Positions 34,250 to 46,199 of a stretch of 64,000 nucleotides of DNA are shown here, piece after piece. Below the pieces are notes generated by a model that was not told where the DNA came from, ran no database searches, and worked only from the letters and a program-made list of their open reading frames with translations. Made by a program: the position numbers and the translations under genes. The stretch lies in NCBI GenBank assembly GCA_033085395.1, contig MU853183.1, forward strand, positions 1-64,000. Reading direction: 5' to 3'. The first letter of the stretch is position 1. Each line of letters opens with the position of its first letter. Source of the DNA: Xanthoparmelia taractica. Its lineage: Eukaryota; Ascomycota; Lecanoromycetes; Lecanorales; Parmeliaceae.

Positions 34250-36330
34250 TCTTATAGAAAGCCTTAATAGCGATCTCCTCCTCTTTATTAGTTACTTAAC
34301 TCGCTATAATAACTAAATCACGATTACGCTCGATATCACGCCTACGACTTCCTCTTTAATTACCTCTAGTATCTCGAGGCCTAGCGATATTACTATTATT
34401 GCTTCGCTGCGATAGATATTTCTTAATATGCTCGAATTATAACGATAAATAACGCGTAGATCTCTAAGTAGCTAGCTCCGCTCGTATAGATAAGTCTATA
34501 AAGTTAGAAGACCTTTCTTTAAGGCGTATAATAGCTAATTCATTTATAGCGAGTAGTAAGTCGATCGAGGGATCTAGATTCTCTACCTTAGATACTTCAC
34601 GTATATATAAGATAGCGAGTTTATCAAATAGTCAATAAGAATAAATATCGTTAAGTTTAATTATTTCGAAGGGCTCTTTTAATCTTATTTTAAGTTTATA
34701 AGTATATAAAAGTTTAAATATAGTTATAAAAACTTTAATATATAGCTTTAAGTTATCTTTGTCTAATAGATTAAGCTACTAATTAATTTTTCGTAGCGTA
34801 AATAATATTACGTGCGTAAGAGTATCGCGAAAGATAGATTTGCGAAGTTCTAAAGGTGTGTTTATCTTTACGCTATTAAAATTAATTATATATTTAAATT
34901 GCTAACGCTTAAGAAGTTCGTAAATAAAATTAATAATAATCTTAAGATCGCTTACTCTAAATTAGCTAAGATTTAGATATAAATAAAAGCGAAGTAATTT
35001 ATAGCGTATTAGTAGAGAATTTTAGCTCTCTCTTTAAGACTATATAATCACTCTTATCTCTTAAGAAGACTATATTAAAAAAATAAGATTTCTTATTAAT
35101 ATAGCATTAAATAAACTTTCGTTTATATAAGTTCACTCACTAATCGACTAGATATATATATATATTTAAGAATTATAAGCGTTATATTTTTCTTATAGAG
35201 AGTCTCACTTCGCCTTAAAGATCTCTTAATTATTAACGTAGACTACTCGTTTTTAGTGAGTCTAGAATTCTTCTTAATTCTTCTTAATAATAAAATAAGT
35301 CTTATAATTAAAGATCACGTTCTTATTAATGTGTTAAATATATAATATATGCTTAGAATTTAAAAGAATAGCTAAATGCGTATTAATTAAGATCTTTTCG
35401 CGATCGATAATGTTGATAATTAAATTAGAAATATCGTATTCGATACACATTTCGCGATATTGCTACAATATTTACACGTAGTCCTCTATTTCTTTCTTTT
35501 CAAGAAAGCAGAAGACCACGTAGAATAACGAGCTAATTATAGTAATATCGATAATAACAAGTAGAGAAAGCTTATATTTATTCGTTTTATATATGTAGTT
35601 TATAATAATAATCTCTTAATTAACTCTTAGTATTTTTAGATACGAATTCTTCGAGAAAAAGAGATACGTGACTTAATCCTTCGTATTCTTCAAGAATTTA
35701 ACGTAATAATTACTATCTAATATGTGTAATCACTTAATTAAGATCTAAGTTAATATTAAAGATTCTAATTTCGCGCGACGTAGTACTATCTTCGCGTTAT
35801 AGATATCTCTCGTCTTAAATATAGAATTTTCTTTATTATCTTAAAAGTATAGAGTTGAAATAATATCGCTAGATACTAAACGATTCTTAATACGTTCTTT
35901 AATAATATCTTTAATTTCTAAAGTTATAGTTATCTTACATAGAGAAGTATAAGCGACTAATAACGTTGCTAAGTAATTATAACTCTTATTTCTAATGCTA
36001 AGAACTTATTTATTTCTAATAAGCCTTACGATCGCATTAAATAAACACTTAATTATATAAGAGATACTATAAACTCTTTTTTAATCAATAAAAGCGTATA
36101 TTCTTTATTCTCTATTATAGCGTAACCAGGTCTTACATAAAAGATCTATCTTATAATTATTTTTCGTTCTTTTCTTAACAACGACGTACCCCTCTAAGCT
36201 AGCGTACTCCTGAACTAATCGAATAAGATTATAAAGAGTAATATCTAATAGATCATTAGGCGAAGATAGTAGCGTTATAGCTATAGCTAAGAATCTTAAT
36301 GAATTAAAGAAGAAGAAAAATAAGAAGAAT
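34250..36330 (-). pseudogene. MULE transposase remnant (FAR1-like DNA-binding plus MULE catalytic domain)
   Basis: The minus strand, read through RIP-made stops, follows the order of fungal MULE transposases. First, a FAR1-type start with LEGYVVVKKRTKNNY (36150-36200). Then TITLEIKDIIKERIKN (about 35900), FKTRDIYNAKIVLRRAKLE (about 35800) and VTYLFFSKNS (about 35650). The catalytic block follows, with FYVVFCFLEKKEIEDYV (about 35510) and IIDREKILINTHLAIL (about 35400), where the D of the DRE motif remains. Next come IxHINKNV (about 35320) and ESLYEKYN-like sequence (about 35190). The distal part towards 34250 is not resolved. Many stops, mostly Gln/Trp codons turned to stops, make it non-functional. 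Confidence 0.85.
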
Positions 36331-36392
36331 ATTATAGAGAGACGCGCATATACCGTGTAGACTTTATAGGGTTTATACTCTTTTGGATTAAT

Positions 36393-36484
36393 ATCTAACT
36401 CGAAAGGGTTAGCGTGGACCCTGGCGCTAGCCGGATTAAGTGGGCGTCCATGTATCAAAATTGGGCGTCCGCCTATCAGCTCCC
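36393..36484 (-). repeat. MULE right terminal inverted repeat
   Basis: Inverse of 33782-33873, followed directly by the TACTGAAA target copy. Confidence 0.95.
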
Positions 36485-36492
36485 TACTGAAA

Positions 36493-37272
36493 CCACCAAT
36501 CAATCCCAATCAATCAAATCATCCAACAAAATACCCTTATATTAAATCCCACCCTCTCACCAAATTAACCCATAATCACGAAAAGTACCTTACACCATTA
36601 GTAGTAGAAGTCTACACCATTTACATTTTCCCCTCATACTTATACTCATACTCATAACTCATACTCTAACACTCATAATCGAATATTCATTACTGAGCCG
36701 CCGTCTGCTTCTTCTATCCTGACACAATAATACTGCATCTTCCTCACCGACTCCGCCGCAAGAACGATGAAGCCTGTCATTACTAGTGATCAGCACTGCC
36801 CCCTCATTCTCCCCATCCTCATCCACGCTTGATACCAGCAGGCACACAAATCGCGCATATAGTTACATCGAACAGTGTCATCTGAATCAGCTTTGGAGAC
36901 GTGACATTTCTTCCTACCGATCCATCTCCAAGCTCATCCTCGTCCCCCCCTTCTTCTCCCCACCTTGTGTAATCAATGATACCACAACAGTGACTTTAGA
37001 ACGCACATATCACTGCTGGAGACCATGCAGTCTCTTCGTCGCCTGAACGCCGCCAAGGCTGAGATGCTCTTTGGAAAAGTTGAACCATCCGTCCCTTCTC
37101 TCAAAGGCTCAAAACCCTTGGGTTCATGAATCTATGCAGCTATGCCCCTCTGCCACCTCATCGCCTGCCTCCTTTTTGGCACCGTCCTCAATGTAGTCGG
37201 TCATGCTTGTCTCGACGGCTGTCAGTTCGTCCCCCTGCCGATACTTACACGAGTGACCACTACAGTCCTGGG
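36493..37272. other. Intergenic, no certain gene
   Basis: Normal-composition DNA between the MULE and the F-box gene. A 34-codon frame at 37026-37130 (MQSLRRLNAAKAEMLFG...) looks like a protein start but stops, and I found no convincing downstream exon. It may be a gene remnant or chance. Confidence 0.45.
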
Positions 37273-39562
37273 TCAGACATCGTATGCCAACGACAAATTC
37301 TCTCTTCGTCCTTCGCTCATGTGCCCAATGTCCCATTTTGCAAGGCCCTGATCTGTTGAAGCGTAGAGTTGGGTCTCATTCGTCCACAGCATTTTATGAA
37401 CTACCCCTTCTGAGGGCAGCAAAGTAGGCCGTAACCGGCCGATGCCCTTTCTCATATTGTAATCACAGGCCGGGAAGTAGTGTTGTAACTCTCCTTGGAG
37501 GAGCACTCTAGGGTTCACGGTCCAAAACAACACACGAGACCAATTCGCAGCCGCAATACGTGTACCACCAGGAGAAATTGCAACGACGGTGCCCAACGAG
37601 CTTAGGCAGCATTGCTTGAACCCTGCCAGAAGTGCTAGCGCCGTCCACGAGCTGGACTTTCGACCTTTGTCAAGGTGGACATTGTGATCACACGAACCCA
37701 CCGGCAGATAGGAGTCCGAGTATACAATAAAAACATCTGTCTGGCCATGTTGGTTTAAAGTCTTGCCCATAGCGAGAGCGAAGTAGGAAATCTGACACAC
37801 AGGCATAAGCTGTCTGTCCGCAAACACGCTGTAGGTATGGATGCCATAATAAGGCATCCCAACCTCAAATGCCTGGCGTGTACCATCATTTTCAATATCG
37901 ATCGAGGCTGTGTTGGACAAAATAGTGCCACTCTCTTCATCGAGTGGATTGGGGCAGCTCGTATACCAGCTATGAATAGGGGCACCCGCCTTATATAGGT
38001 TCAATTTGGTGTCGTTGTCAACGAATTGGCAGTTCGATATTAAGCGGTCTTTGTATATATGAGTGTGTAAGCCCGGAGGGTCATGAATCTCCATAACGTT
38101 GGGATATGATTCTACCGTGTTTGAATGTCAGCGGGATTTGTGAAAAGACTTGAGGACGTGACTCTCTTCCAAGCAACACATTCCCAGCCTGCCCTCAGCA
38201 AGTCCAACAGACAGATAAGTTGATATAAACAGCAATCGCAGTCCCAACGGACGGTGGCTAAGGTCAATGCCAAAAGGAAGGGGCTACTTCCGAATGTTCA
38301 CGGCTTTTCTCGGCATTGTAAGAAGAAACCAGGTACAATTCAAATAAGATACGAAGAAAAACATCGCTAACCGTATTTGCATTCTTCCTGATATTTCAAG
38401 TTAGCATATCTTCATTACGGCGAATGGTTTGACTAGACAATCAGATCGCAGTTGGGGAACAAGCCTTTGGTCCGCGAGATGTTTGCCGATACCAATGATT
38501 GTGTCAAAGGAAGAGGAAATACATCGAACTCACACATACCATGATCTTCTCATTCCGACGGACAAGGCATAGCTTGGTTTTGCTGAGCCTACCGCCACTT
38601 TTCCAAGCAATACACGCATTGCCGTTGGATGCAAGAGCTAAAGCAACGGGTGTTTGATCCTCAAGCTCTTCTATGTCTCGTGTTTCCTGCAGAAAAGAGT
38701 CGTAGAAATAGCCCAAACTTTTTGCAAAGCAACGATGAAAGGTGACCAGCCTGTAAAACGCGAGGTCACGAGCGGATTTCAGGGAACGATACGTGTTTTG
38801 CGAAGGTTCCCTATCCCGGTACAGGACGGCTAAGTCTCGACTGCTGGGTGAGAAGGACACTTTGAGGACCTCAAACCTAGTACTTGAGCAATCTCCTTCA
38901 GGCCGGATGTGGAGTTCAACTCTGCGTCGTACGTAATCCTCAGCTAGGTCATAAATTTGTAGCACACCGTCCCATGAAATTGTTATCAGTTGGGCCAAAT
39001 TACCAGGCTGAGACAGATCCGAAGGAACGAAGACTGCGTTGCCCATCCCAGGCTGGTGAGTATACTTGGTAACATTGGCGAGCGCCCGGGCCGCGCAACC
39101 AGTTTGTGCCGCACGTCTTCTGAAAAAGAATAATAGATCAGGTGTGGGAAGGTCCCCGGGTCCAAGGGTGAGCCCAGGTAAAAGGTTCAGGTGATGGAAA
39201 AGAAGTGATCTTGATAAGGCTACCTCAAGGAAGCGTTTGGAGGTTAAGAGGGATGCAAAGAATGTGCCCGTATCCATATGCTTTGTGATTAGTTGTAGCA
39301 GCTCATTAGGGAGTCGTAAAAGGGCGGAATCATGTGTAAGCGCTAACCTCGTCTCTGGCGTTGACAAAGAGGAGGCAACATAAGGCGTGTGAGGAGGCAT
39401 TGTCGTTGCGTCAATAAGGTAATAAAACAAATTAGGTGATAGAGCAAAGTTCATAAACTGGGGGGTTTCATGCTTCAATACAGGATTGATGAAGGTGGAG
39501 GACTTGACACTTTCAATACCCATCGCATAAGACTGTTGAGGCATAAGGCTTCGACGATCCAC
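37273..39562 (-). CDS. F-box domain protein of a fungal-specific family
   Basis: Probable substrate adaptor of an SCF-type ubiquitin ligase. The N-terminal exon (39562-38540, 341 codons) holds an F-box at about residues 82-120 (RLPNELLQLITKHMDTGTFF), followed by beta-rich sequence resembling a degenerate WD/propeller fold (LITISWDGVLQIYDL; VLKVSFSPSSRDLAVLY). The C-terminal exon (38111-37273) continues with SYPNVMEIHDPPG, a block I recognise from related fungal F-box proteins, and further blade-like repeats (LGTVVAISPGGTRIAAANW; LYASTDQGLAKWDI). Joining the two exons directly breaks the frame. A 16-nt microexon at 38372-38387, preceded by a TGCTAAC branch point, restores it and gives about 625 aa. 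The start could also be Met56 (39397). Confidence 0.75.
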
Positions 39563-42500
39563 ACTCCTTTAACCCAAGATAGTCTAGCTGAGTCGATTTA
39601 GAGCTAATGCGTTGGCATAACAACGTCGACCAGGGTTCGAGGGTTGCCAACTGCAGATATAAATTTACTTAAACAAACAAAGGTCTAATCGTAGAAATTT
39701 CAGTGTATAGATTATTTTCTTTGGATTCTTACTAGTATAATTCTTATGAGCGGAAGTCTGCGGAGAACATTCTTTGTTCGCGAATCCTCCGGCTTCGCGT
39801 CTTGCGCTCATTAAGTTCCAGGGCAGGTACGCTCCTAGTCTGGGCAGTGGGCATCTTCCCCCCAACTCTAGTGCACTGAAATGCAAAAAGTCAAGAAAAT
39901 CCGGCATGTCATGTACAGGAAGCATCCGCGCAGAGCGCTTCGTGAACCAAGACCCTCGTTGTTGACACTAGTCAAGAGAATTTCTATCCCTGCATCTACC
40001 TTATTGGCTGTCAGCGCGTCTGCCAGGAGAGCCAGTTAGGCTCATGCACACTGTGTACTCCAGGCACTGTCTCTCATAGTGACGGTATCAAATCGCGAGG
40101 ACGCCATTACTACGCAAAACTACAGTCCATTGGATTCGTACTGTGGAGGATGAGAATTATTTCAAGCGCTCGTCATTGAAAGCTGAAATCAAAGCCAAAG
40201 GGAGCGCTGGAGTTGAACCTGACGCTGGAGCTGAAGTAGGGGCTGTTGAATGGCCCCGGGAAATCTTCTTGTATGAGTTTGGGAGGCGTCCAAAAGACCG
40301 CCACCTTGAAACCTTCACCATCGCTGTGTGATGGATTGCTGGGACTGCTTTTGCTGTTCCTCTTTTCCACTGTGTCGGGTTCACGCCTCCCGCTCTACAC
40401 ACCATTTCATTGTGTTCCAACTCAATTCTTGGCTGACGCGCCCACCCCCCTCAACCAAGCAAGTGAAGACCTCTCAATTGTACTGGGATCGCAAGGCTTG
40501 CCACATTCCTGAAAGCACTTCGAACTGTGTGTCTTCTGAAAGGTGTGCATCATTGAAAGGCGACGCGCAACCCATGCATTTTGCCCGCATATACCCGTTT
40601 TGACCTCCTGCTCGAGATGCTGAGCGGAAATGGCTTTTTAGCTACGCAAAAGTCAGAGAGTTATCAAGCTCCGTAGCATCCAATTACTTGTGGAGGTGTC
40701 GCCCAAGCCATTGCATTTCTGGCTCTTCCTTGGTCATAGCATTCTGACTACCTATGACGGACTTGATAGGCCAGCCCCCAGGAAAATTATCACAAGCACA
40801 GGTACGCCACCCGGTTACTGATTGTATTCCTTCGGTCAAAAGTCATGGAGAATTTTTTGTGTGCGAGAGACGAATCAGATGTCGCTTGAGCCGATCTCAT
40901 GTGCACTAAAAACAGGTACGCTCATGCATCGTTTGACCCGAGGGTGTGAGAGACGTCTTTGAACCAGCAGCCATGTACCCCACTCTCTTCGACTCGTCGT
41001 GGACTGAGCTGCATGGAGTGCCTGCAGGTAGCACTACTTTCCTGTGGCTCTTGCGCTATTCCGACTAGTCCTCAAAATGATGATGGGATCCCCACGAACC
41101 CCAACAACGCCAAGCCTGCAACCCCCTCGGCCGACTTTCTGCGGATTGGGCCAATCCATTGTTGGCCAGATGCAGCCACAATAAGATCGGATCTCAGGCT
41201 TTCTTGGTTCCCCGACCCAGGCGTCTGAGTCAGATCCAGATGCGGCAATGGACGCGAATCTGAGGTGGTTGTTCAACGTCATTGAATTCACCATTCCCCA
41301 GAAAGTCAGGAGAAGGTCGTCGTATCTAATCGTATTATTCACGGCTAATCCGGGCTACTTGCCTATGACCCACTTGATCATATCCAGGCGAGTCAAGCGA
41401 ACTTACTCGTAGGCTTGAAGCAGATTAACAACACATTTGTGCGCCGAATCCTTTGGCCCATGCATCTGAGTACCGAAGGGTGCTCTCCACAAGGGCGGGA
41501 CCCCTAGTGACGACATTGCGATTCTGCTACTGAGCACTTTGACCGTGATCCCTCTCGCGCCTGGATGTGATCCGAGAATGAATGTCATATCCTTCAGAGT
41601 GTGGAGAGCGAGGTCGTCCATAGTCAACCTTGGCCCTGTCTTCGACGAGCACAAACACACGTTGGTATCAAGTGCCGCTTTTATTCCCAGAAGTACGATT
41701 CGAATGCGGGTTAAGCATGGAGATTGTACTCCTCTGAAGCCACACGACGCGCCGTTAAGCCTTGCATGTTCGTGGACAATGCAGGGTCTTTCAGGGACTG
41801 ACTTTTGCCTACCACCTCTTGTGGGTCGCCTCGTCGCGCTCCCTCCCCGAGGCTAAGAGATCAGATGGGTCTCGACTCATGCTCTAAGTGTAAGCCAGTT
41901 CGCCAGAAGAGGTAATGAGTGTTTTTCCGTTTCTTCTGGTCATTGAATCCCTCCGCGAGATATTGGTGTTGTCCATCAGATCATGCGAAGAGGCGGCTGA
42001 TGGCGTCAATGACATTGCATCCTGTAGCCTCAGAATCGAGGGATGAACGAATTTTCGGACTAAGGAATCGAAAGGCAGTCGACAACCTGGATGAAAAGAC
42101 GCAAAGCAGAGGAATCAGGAGACTAGTAAGAACGAGAAGAAGGAGGAGGAAGAGGAAGAGGAGAAAGGCGAATAATAATACTCCGAGCTCGACACACACT
42201 CTGTTTGGCAACTCGCTTGGAATTCCCCTCGTCGACTTGACTTTATCCCCCAAAATCTGCGAACGATGCCACCTTCCCTTTCATGGTAGTGAGATTCCTC
42301 TCGACCATACACTTGGCCCCGGGACTTTATCACACCTATTTGCTCGGTAAAATCATTCATTCTGCCTGACCTGAAGCCTCGAGTCTATCAATCGGATTTG
42401 CGCCCGAGCAAAGTCGAGGAGTAGTGCGTCTCTTAGCGTACCTTCCTCATCCATGCTTCGAGTGGATATTTCAATCCACCCATGAATGACCGCTTTCATC

Positions 42501-42882
42501 TATCCCTAGCACTATTTTCTTTTCAGCTTTTACTCCGAAAGACCCGAATGACCTATTTTCGAATGCTCTTTGTCTCGCCTACTGTGCCGCTCCTAGAGAA
42601 AATGAGACCTTTGGATATCTGATCGTTGCTACAGCTTTATGCTTTCTATTAATTTGAAGTCCGCCGATACGCATACGTAATTTGATGGCAAACCCTATGC
42701 CACCAACAACCGCTCTCATTTGCCCTTGCCTTTCTTACGTGTGCCACTCCCTTCCTAAATACTGGCTGAATCCTGCAACATCGAGACCTTTTCCTTTGAA
42801 GAACGAGATCTTATGCAAAATTCCTCGAACTTGTAAGAATACGTTCTTTGCTTCAACTTTTACATGGTAGCGGGCAAGCGAT
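39563..42882. other. 3.3-kb intergenic region without recognised genes
   Basis: Between the divergent F-box and TmpA-like genes. Open frames up to 143 codons (41919-42350 plus; 41034-41342 minus) overlap on both strands, have no domain, and one owes its Arg-rich part to a purine run at 42130-42172. Composition is normal, so this is not a RIP block. It could contain long 5' UTRs, a non-coding RNA or a decayed gene; I cannot distinguish these. Confidence 0.5.
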
Positions 42883-44598
42883 ATGTCAGAAGTCGAGAAG
42901 AGAGATTGGCAACCTTCATACGCACCCGCCGACTTGCCCGATGTCGATTCAGCCAATGGCTCCACCGCTCAGGGTTCTCCGGCAGAGTCTATCACCTCTG
43001 TCTACACCGCAACAGAAGAACTCTTCCAGCTGGAAGATCTCACCCTCGAGAAAGCCACCAAATTGGGATATCCAACAGAGGAAACTTTCGAACAGCCATT
43101 TGGTTCAAGCGGATCGGCTGACGACCTGGAAAAAGGCATCGTTGCCCCGGTCCTGGTCCAGCAACAACTTGGAGCCCACGACTATGAAAAGTCAGATGCT
43201 TTGCCTGTGATGCGGAAGGATTCAGATACGGCAGCATCATACAGGATATCTCATCCTCCAGATCAGCTACCAAATCTGCCACATAAGCGTGATCGCCGGA
43301 TATTGAGAGGGTTGCGCTATAATCTTCTGGCAGTGTATCAGCGACTTTTTTCCATTGTGTTCATAGGCAATATAATTGCTTTCGTTGTCGAGATAGTGTT
43401 ACACAGGCACTCACACCCGTTCGGCCCGCCTCTGGGTAACCTAGCCACCGCTATCGCAGCCAATGTCACGGGCACGATTCTGATCAGGCAGGAATATGTC
43501 ATCAATTCTCTGTATAATATCTTCTGTTGGACCCCCCTCTGGATGCCGTTACGGTTTCGCCGCGTTGTATCAAAGTTGTATCATTTTGGGGGCGTGCATA
43601 GCGGTTGCGCCGTCTCTGCGACGGCATGGTTTATTTTGTATTCGGCACTAGTCACCAAAAGATTCGCCGACGGAGACTTTAATGAGCCCGCTGTTGTCGC
43701 CATCACCTACATCTTACTGGTGCTGTTCCTCTTACTCTGCGTTTTTGCGATCCCAAAGCTCCGAATATTCTCGCATAACACCTTCGAAGCTGTACATCGT
43801 TTCGGGGGCTGGACTGCTGTTGCGTTATTCTGGGTTGAGATCTTGCTTGTGTTGCGTGCAGAGTCAAACACATCTGGAACTGATTCTTTCGGTTTATTGA
43901 TCGTCCAAGCTCCAACATTCTGGTTCCTGCTCGTCGTCACGTTCTTCATCATACTGCCGTGGATACGGCTTCGAAAAGTCGAAGCCTTTCCACAGGTGCT
44001 GTCTAGACATGCGGTCCGCATCCACTTCAAGTACTCGTACAAGAACATTGGCAATGTCATTGGGTTACGTATCACACACAATCCGTTGAAAGAATGGCAT
44101 GCTTTTGCAACTATTCCGGATGCCGATGGCTCATCGTTTTCCCTCATTGTATCCGATAATGGAGACTGGACGAAAAAGCAGATAATGGAGCCGGCACATT
44201 CTTATTGGATTCGTGGTATTCCTGTTACCGGGGTCTTGCGCATGGCTACTGTTTTCAGGCGCATCGTACTCGTAACAACTGGCTCAGGCATTGGTCCATG
44301 CCTGTCTTTTCTGACGTCACATCCGATGCCCTGCCGCTTGTTGTGGTCTACCCCGAATCCAATTCAGACATACGGCGAGAATGTCATGCGTGCAGTCGCA
44401 AAAGCGGATCCTGAGGCCATGATCATTGATACACGGGCTTCTGGACGCCCGGATGTCGTAGCGTTGACTTATCACCTGTACCTGGAGACAAAGGCTGAAA
44501 GCGTCTTCGTTATCTCGAACCCCTATCTGACGTCAAAGCTCGTTTACAGTTTAGAAAGCAGAGGTATACCCGCTTATGGACCAATCTGGGACTCGTAG
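42883..44598 (+). CDS. tmpA: TmpA-like membrane oxidoreductase
   Basis: Integral membrane protein of a fungal family related to ferric-reductase flavoproteins; Aspergillus nidulans TmpA influences conidiation. Single exon, 571 aa. The first ~135 residues are soluble and acidic. About five to six membrane segments span roughly residues 150-365 (LFSIVFIGNIIAFVVEIVL; AVVAITYILLVLFLLLCVFA; FWFLLVVTFFIILPWI), with His residues in YHFGGVHSG and EAVHRFGGW. The C-terminal half is an NAD(P)-binding reductase-like region with VLVTTGSGIGPCLSFL near 460 and VFVISNPYLTSKLV near the end. No FAD-binding RxYS motif is obvious. An alternative label is NRPS-like/ferric reductase-like protein. Confidence 0.8.
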   Translation: MSEVEKRDWQPSYAPADLPDVDSANGSTAQGSPAESITSVYTATEELFQLEDLTLEKATKLGYPTEETFEQPFGSSGSADDLEKGIVAPVLVQQQLGAHDYEKSDALPVMRKDSDTAASYRISHPPDQLPNLPHKRDRRILRGLRYNLLAVYQRLFSIVFIGNIIAFVVEIVLHRHSHPFGPPLGNLATAIAANVTGTILIRQEYVINSLYNIFCWTPLWMPLRFRRVVSKLYHFGGVHSGCAVSATAWFILYSALVTKRFADGDFNEPAVVAITYILLVLFLLLCVFAIPKLRIFSHNTFEAVHRFGGWTAVALFWVEILLVLRAESNTSGTDSFGLLIVQAPTFWFLLVVTFFIILPWIRLRKVEAFPQVLSRHAVRIHFKYSYKNIGNVIGLRITHNPLKEWHAFATIPDADGSSFSLIVSDNGDWTKKQIMEPAHSYWIRGIPVTGVLRMATVFRRIVLVTTGSGIGPCLSFLTSHPMPCRLLWSTPNPIQTYGENVMRAVAKADPEAMIIDTRASGRPDVVALTYHLYLETKAESVFVISNPYLTSKLVYSLESRGIPAYGPIWDS

Positions 44599-46199
44599 CG
44601 GATGACGAGAAGCATTCGTGGAGGGGATATCAAGCACTCCAGGACTTGCGAACTACTTCGTACGTATGTGAGGAGCACAGTACGACCAAGAATTGTTGGG
44701 AGCCGAGACGAGGTTCATTCCATCGGTAGCAACAAGGTACAGTATTTAGGAGCAATGGAGGTAAGGACTGTGACACAGCAAACCTACACACGCCGTGGGT
44801 CACAAAAGCATGTGACTTCGGGCCATCACTGTTCGTCATCTTGACGTACTTGCCGGCGCCACCGCTGTCCACACAAGCTCATCCCGCCGCGGAGAACAAG
44901 ACCAGTAAAGGCAGAGCCTCTTCATCTACTACGATCTACGACCTCGGAGGTCATCCGGAATGTCCGGCTCATTCGCGCCGATCATAGCTTCTTTTCGCTT
45001 GCAGCTTCTATCAAACCACCACGCTGCGACCAACTTACCTTCGAGGTAGCGTGAAACATGTCGGGAGTATATGAAGAAGAGTTTCAGAGAGAATAATAAG
45101 GGTCAGCTTAGGACGACGGATAAAAAGTGGGCAGAAAAAGGGGTCATGGCTGAGGCAAGCAATGAGCAGAGCACCGACGGTCAAATCTTCAATGAGAAGA
45201 TGACGAATGGGATACACTGGAGAGGGTATGGAGCCAGGGCCGCCCATGCCAACCGAGTGCAGAGGGTCGAGCGCGCCGCCAGTCATTGGGAGGCTGTTCC
45301 CACTAGGATGTCAACAATGCAAGGGCAAGGGCAATTTGAGTCCTGTCAAATACTCTGCTTGAGTGGTTGGTAGGTACATGACAATAGCTGATGACCAATT
45401 GTTGGGCTTATGACTCATGGGTATGATGTGAAAGTAGCTCAAAACTCAAGGCTGCCACAGTCTTTGGCCGTGTAAAAGGAATTCACCTCGGATGGAAGAA
45501 GATTAGCTGATGACCACACTGGCATCTCTATACAAGGAGGAGAGGGTCGATTAGATAGAGATTCAAGACAATTTCACAACTGACGATGTAGAATAAGAGA
45601 TAAGGCCACAACAGCTGTTGCTATATTTTATGATACGCGAGATGTTCAAACGTACATGTCTAAACACCAGGACGAAATTTGGTTACCTTACTTTACCTTA
45701 CCTAAAGTATACTGTGGACAGTTTATGCTAGGCCTACTCGCGTTAGTGCAAATGCAGTAAAGCCGGATCCGCAAAACGCCCCCATCTCGACGCAACTCGA
45801 TCTGCTACTTCGGACCAGGTAACTCAGGCACTGGCTCTCTTTGCTGGGCATCCGCGGCAATAGGGCATATTCCACTCGATTCTTCAATCCTTCCTCCTTT
45901 TCCTCTACATTTTCCTACTCTAACACCCTTCTCAACAGCATTGATAGATAGTGGAATCAACAAAGCCGCGGCTACACATTCGGGGCCCTGATCGACAAGC
46001 TCAGCTCTGTGCAAGTGTGCCATCCTTTCAAAAAGAGCAAATCACTCGTATATTCAATGCAAGTATGATGGGTTATGCATGCTCGTGGACCGTTGTTGAC
46101 CTGTTGCCATGATGATAGCTTTCAACCAAATAAGAGCGCAATAATAATCACCCTCCTCAATCGCTTCAATACCTACCACGGTTACCCCACCGGCATATA
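44599..46199. other. Intergenic, no gene recognised
   Basis: 1.6 kb between the TmpA-like gene and the SRPK gene. Short frames only (longest about 100 codons, 45071-45373 plus, no domain). A repeated TTACCTTACTTTACCTTACC tract lies at about 45684-45705. The last few hundred bases should be the SRPK promoter. Confidence 0.55.

Larger units (their letters stand above)
33782..36484 (-). mobile_element. MULE (Mutator-like) DNA transposon, complete ends, RIP-inactivated
   Basis: A 2703-bp element. The terminal inverted repeats are 92 bp (33782-33873 and 36393-36484; GGGAAGTGATAGGCGGACGC at the left) with three mismatches. It is flanked by a perfect 8-bp direct repeat TACTGAAA (33774-33781 and 36485-36492). 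Long inverted repeats and an 8-9 bp target duplication are typical of MULEs (compare the fungal MULE Hop). The ends and about 350 bp inside the left end keep normal composition. From about 34230 to 36350 the DNA is RIP-mutated (almost no CpA/TpG). The transposase reads on the minus strand. Confidence 0.92.

Noticed and set aside
33782..36484. Possible Tc1/Fot1-type element inserted at TA
   Set aside because: The inner GATAGG...CCTATC could mimic a TA duplication, but extending the inverted repeats to 92 bp gives a perfect 8-bp TACTGAAA duplication, and the coding remnant is MULE-like.
39628..39650. Possible tRNA T-arm (GGGTTCGAGGGTT)
   Set aside because: No matching acceptor stem, D-arm or anticodon arm could be folded around it by eye.
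41919..42350. 143-codon plus-strand frame in the 3.3-kb gap
   Set aside because: The Arg/Lys-rich core comes from a purine run and the rest has no domain. Left as an open question in the findings only.
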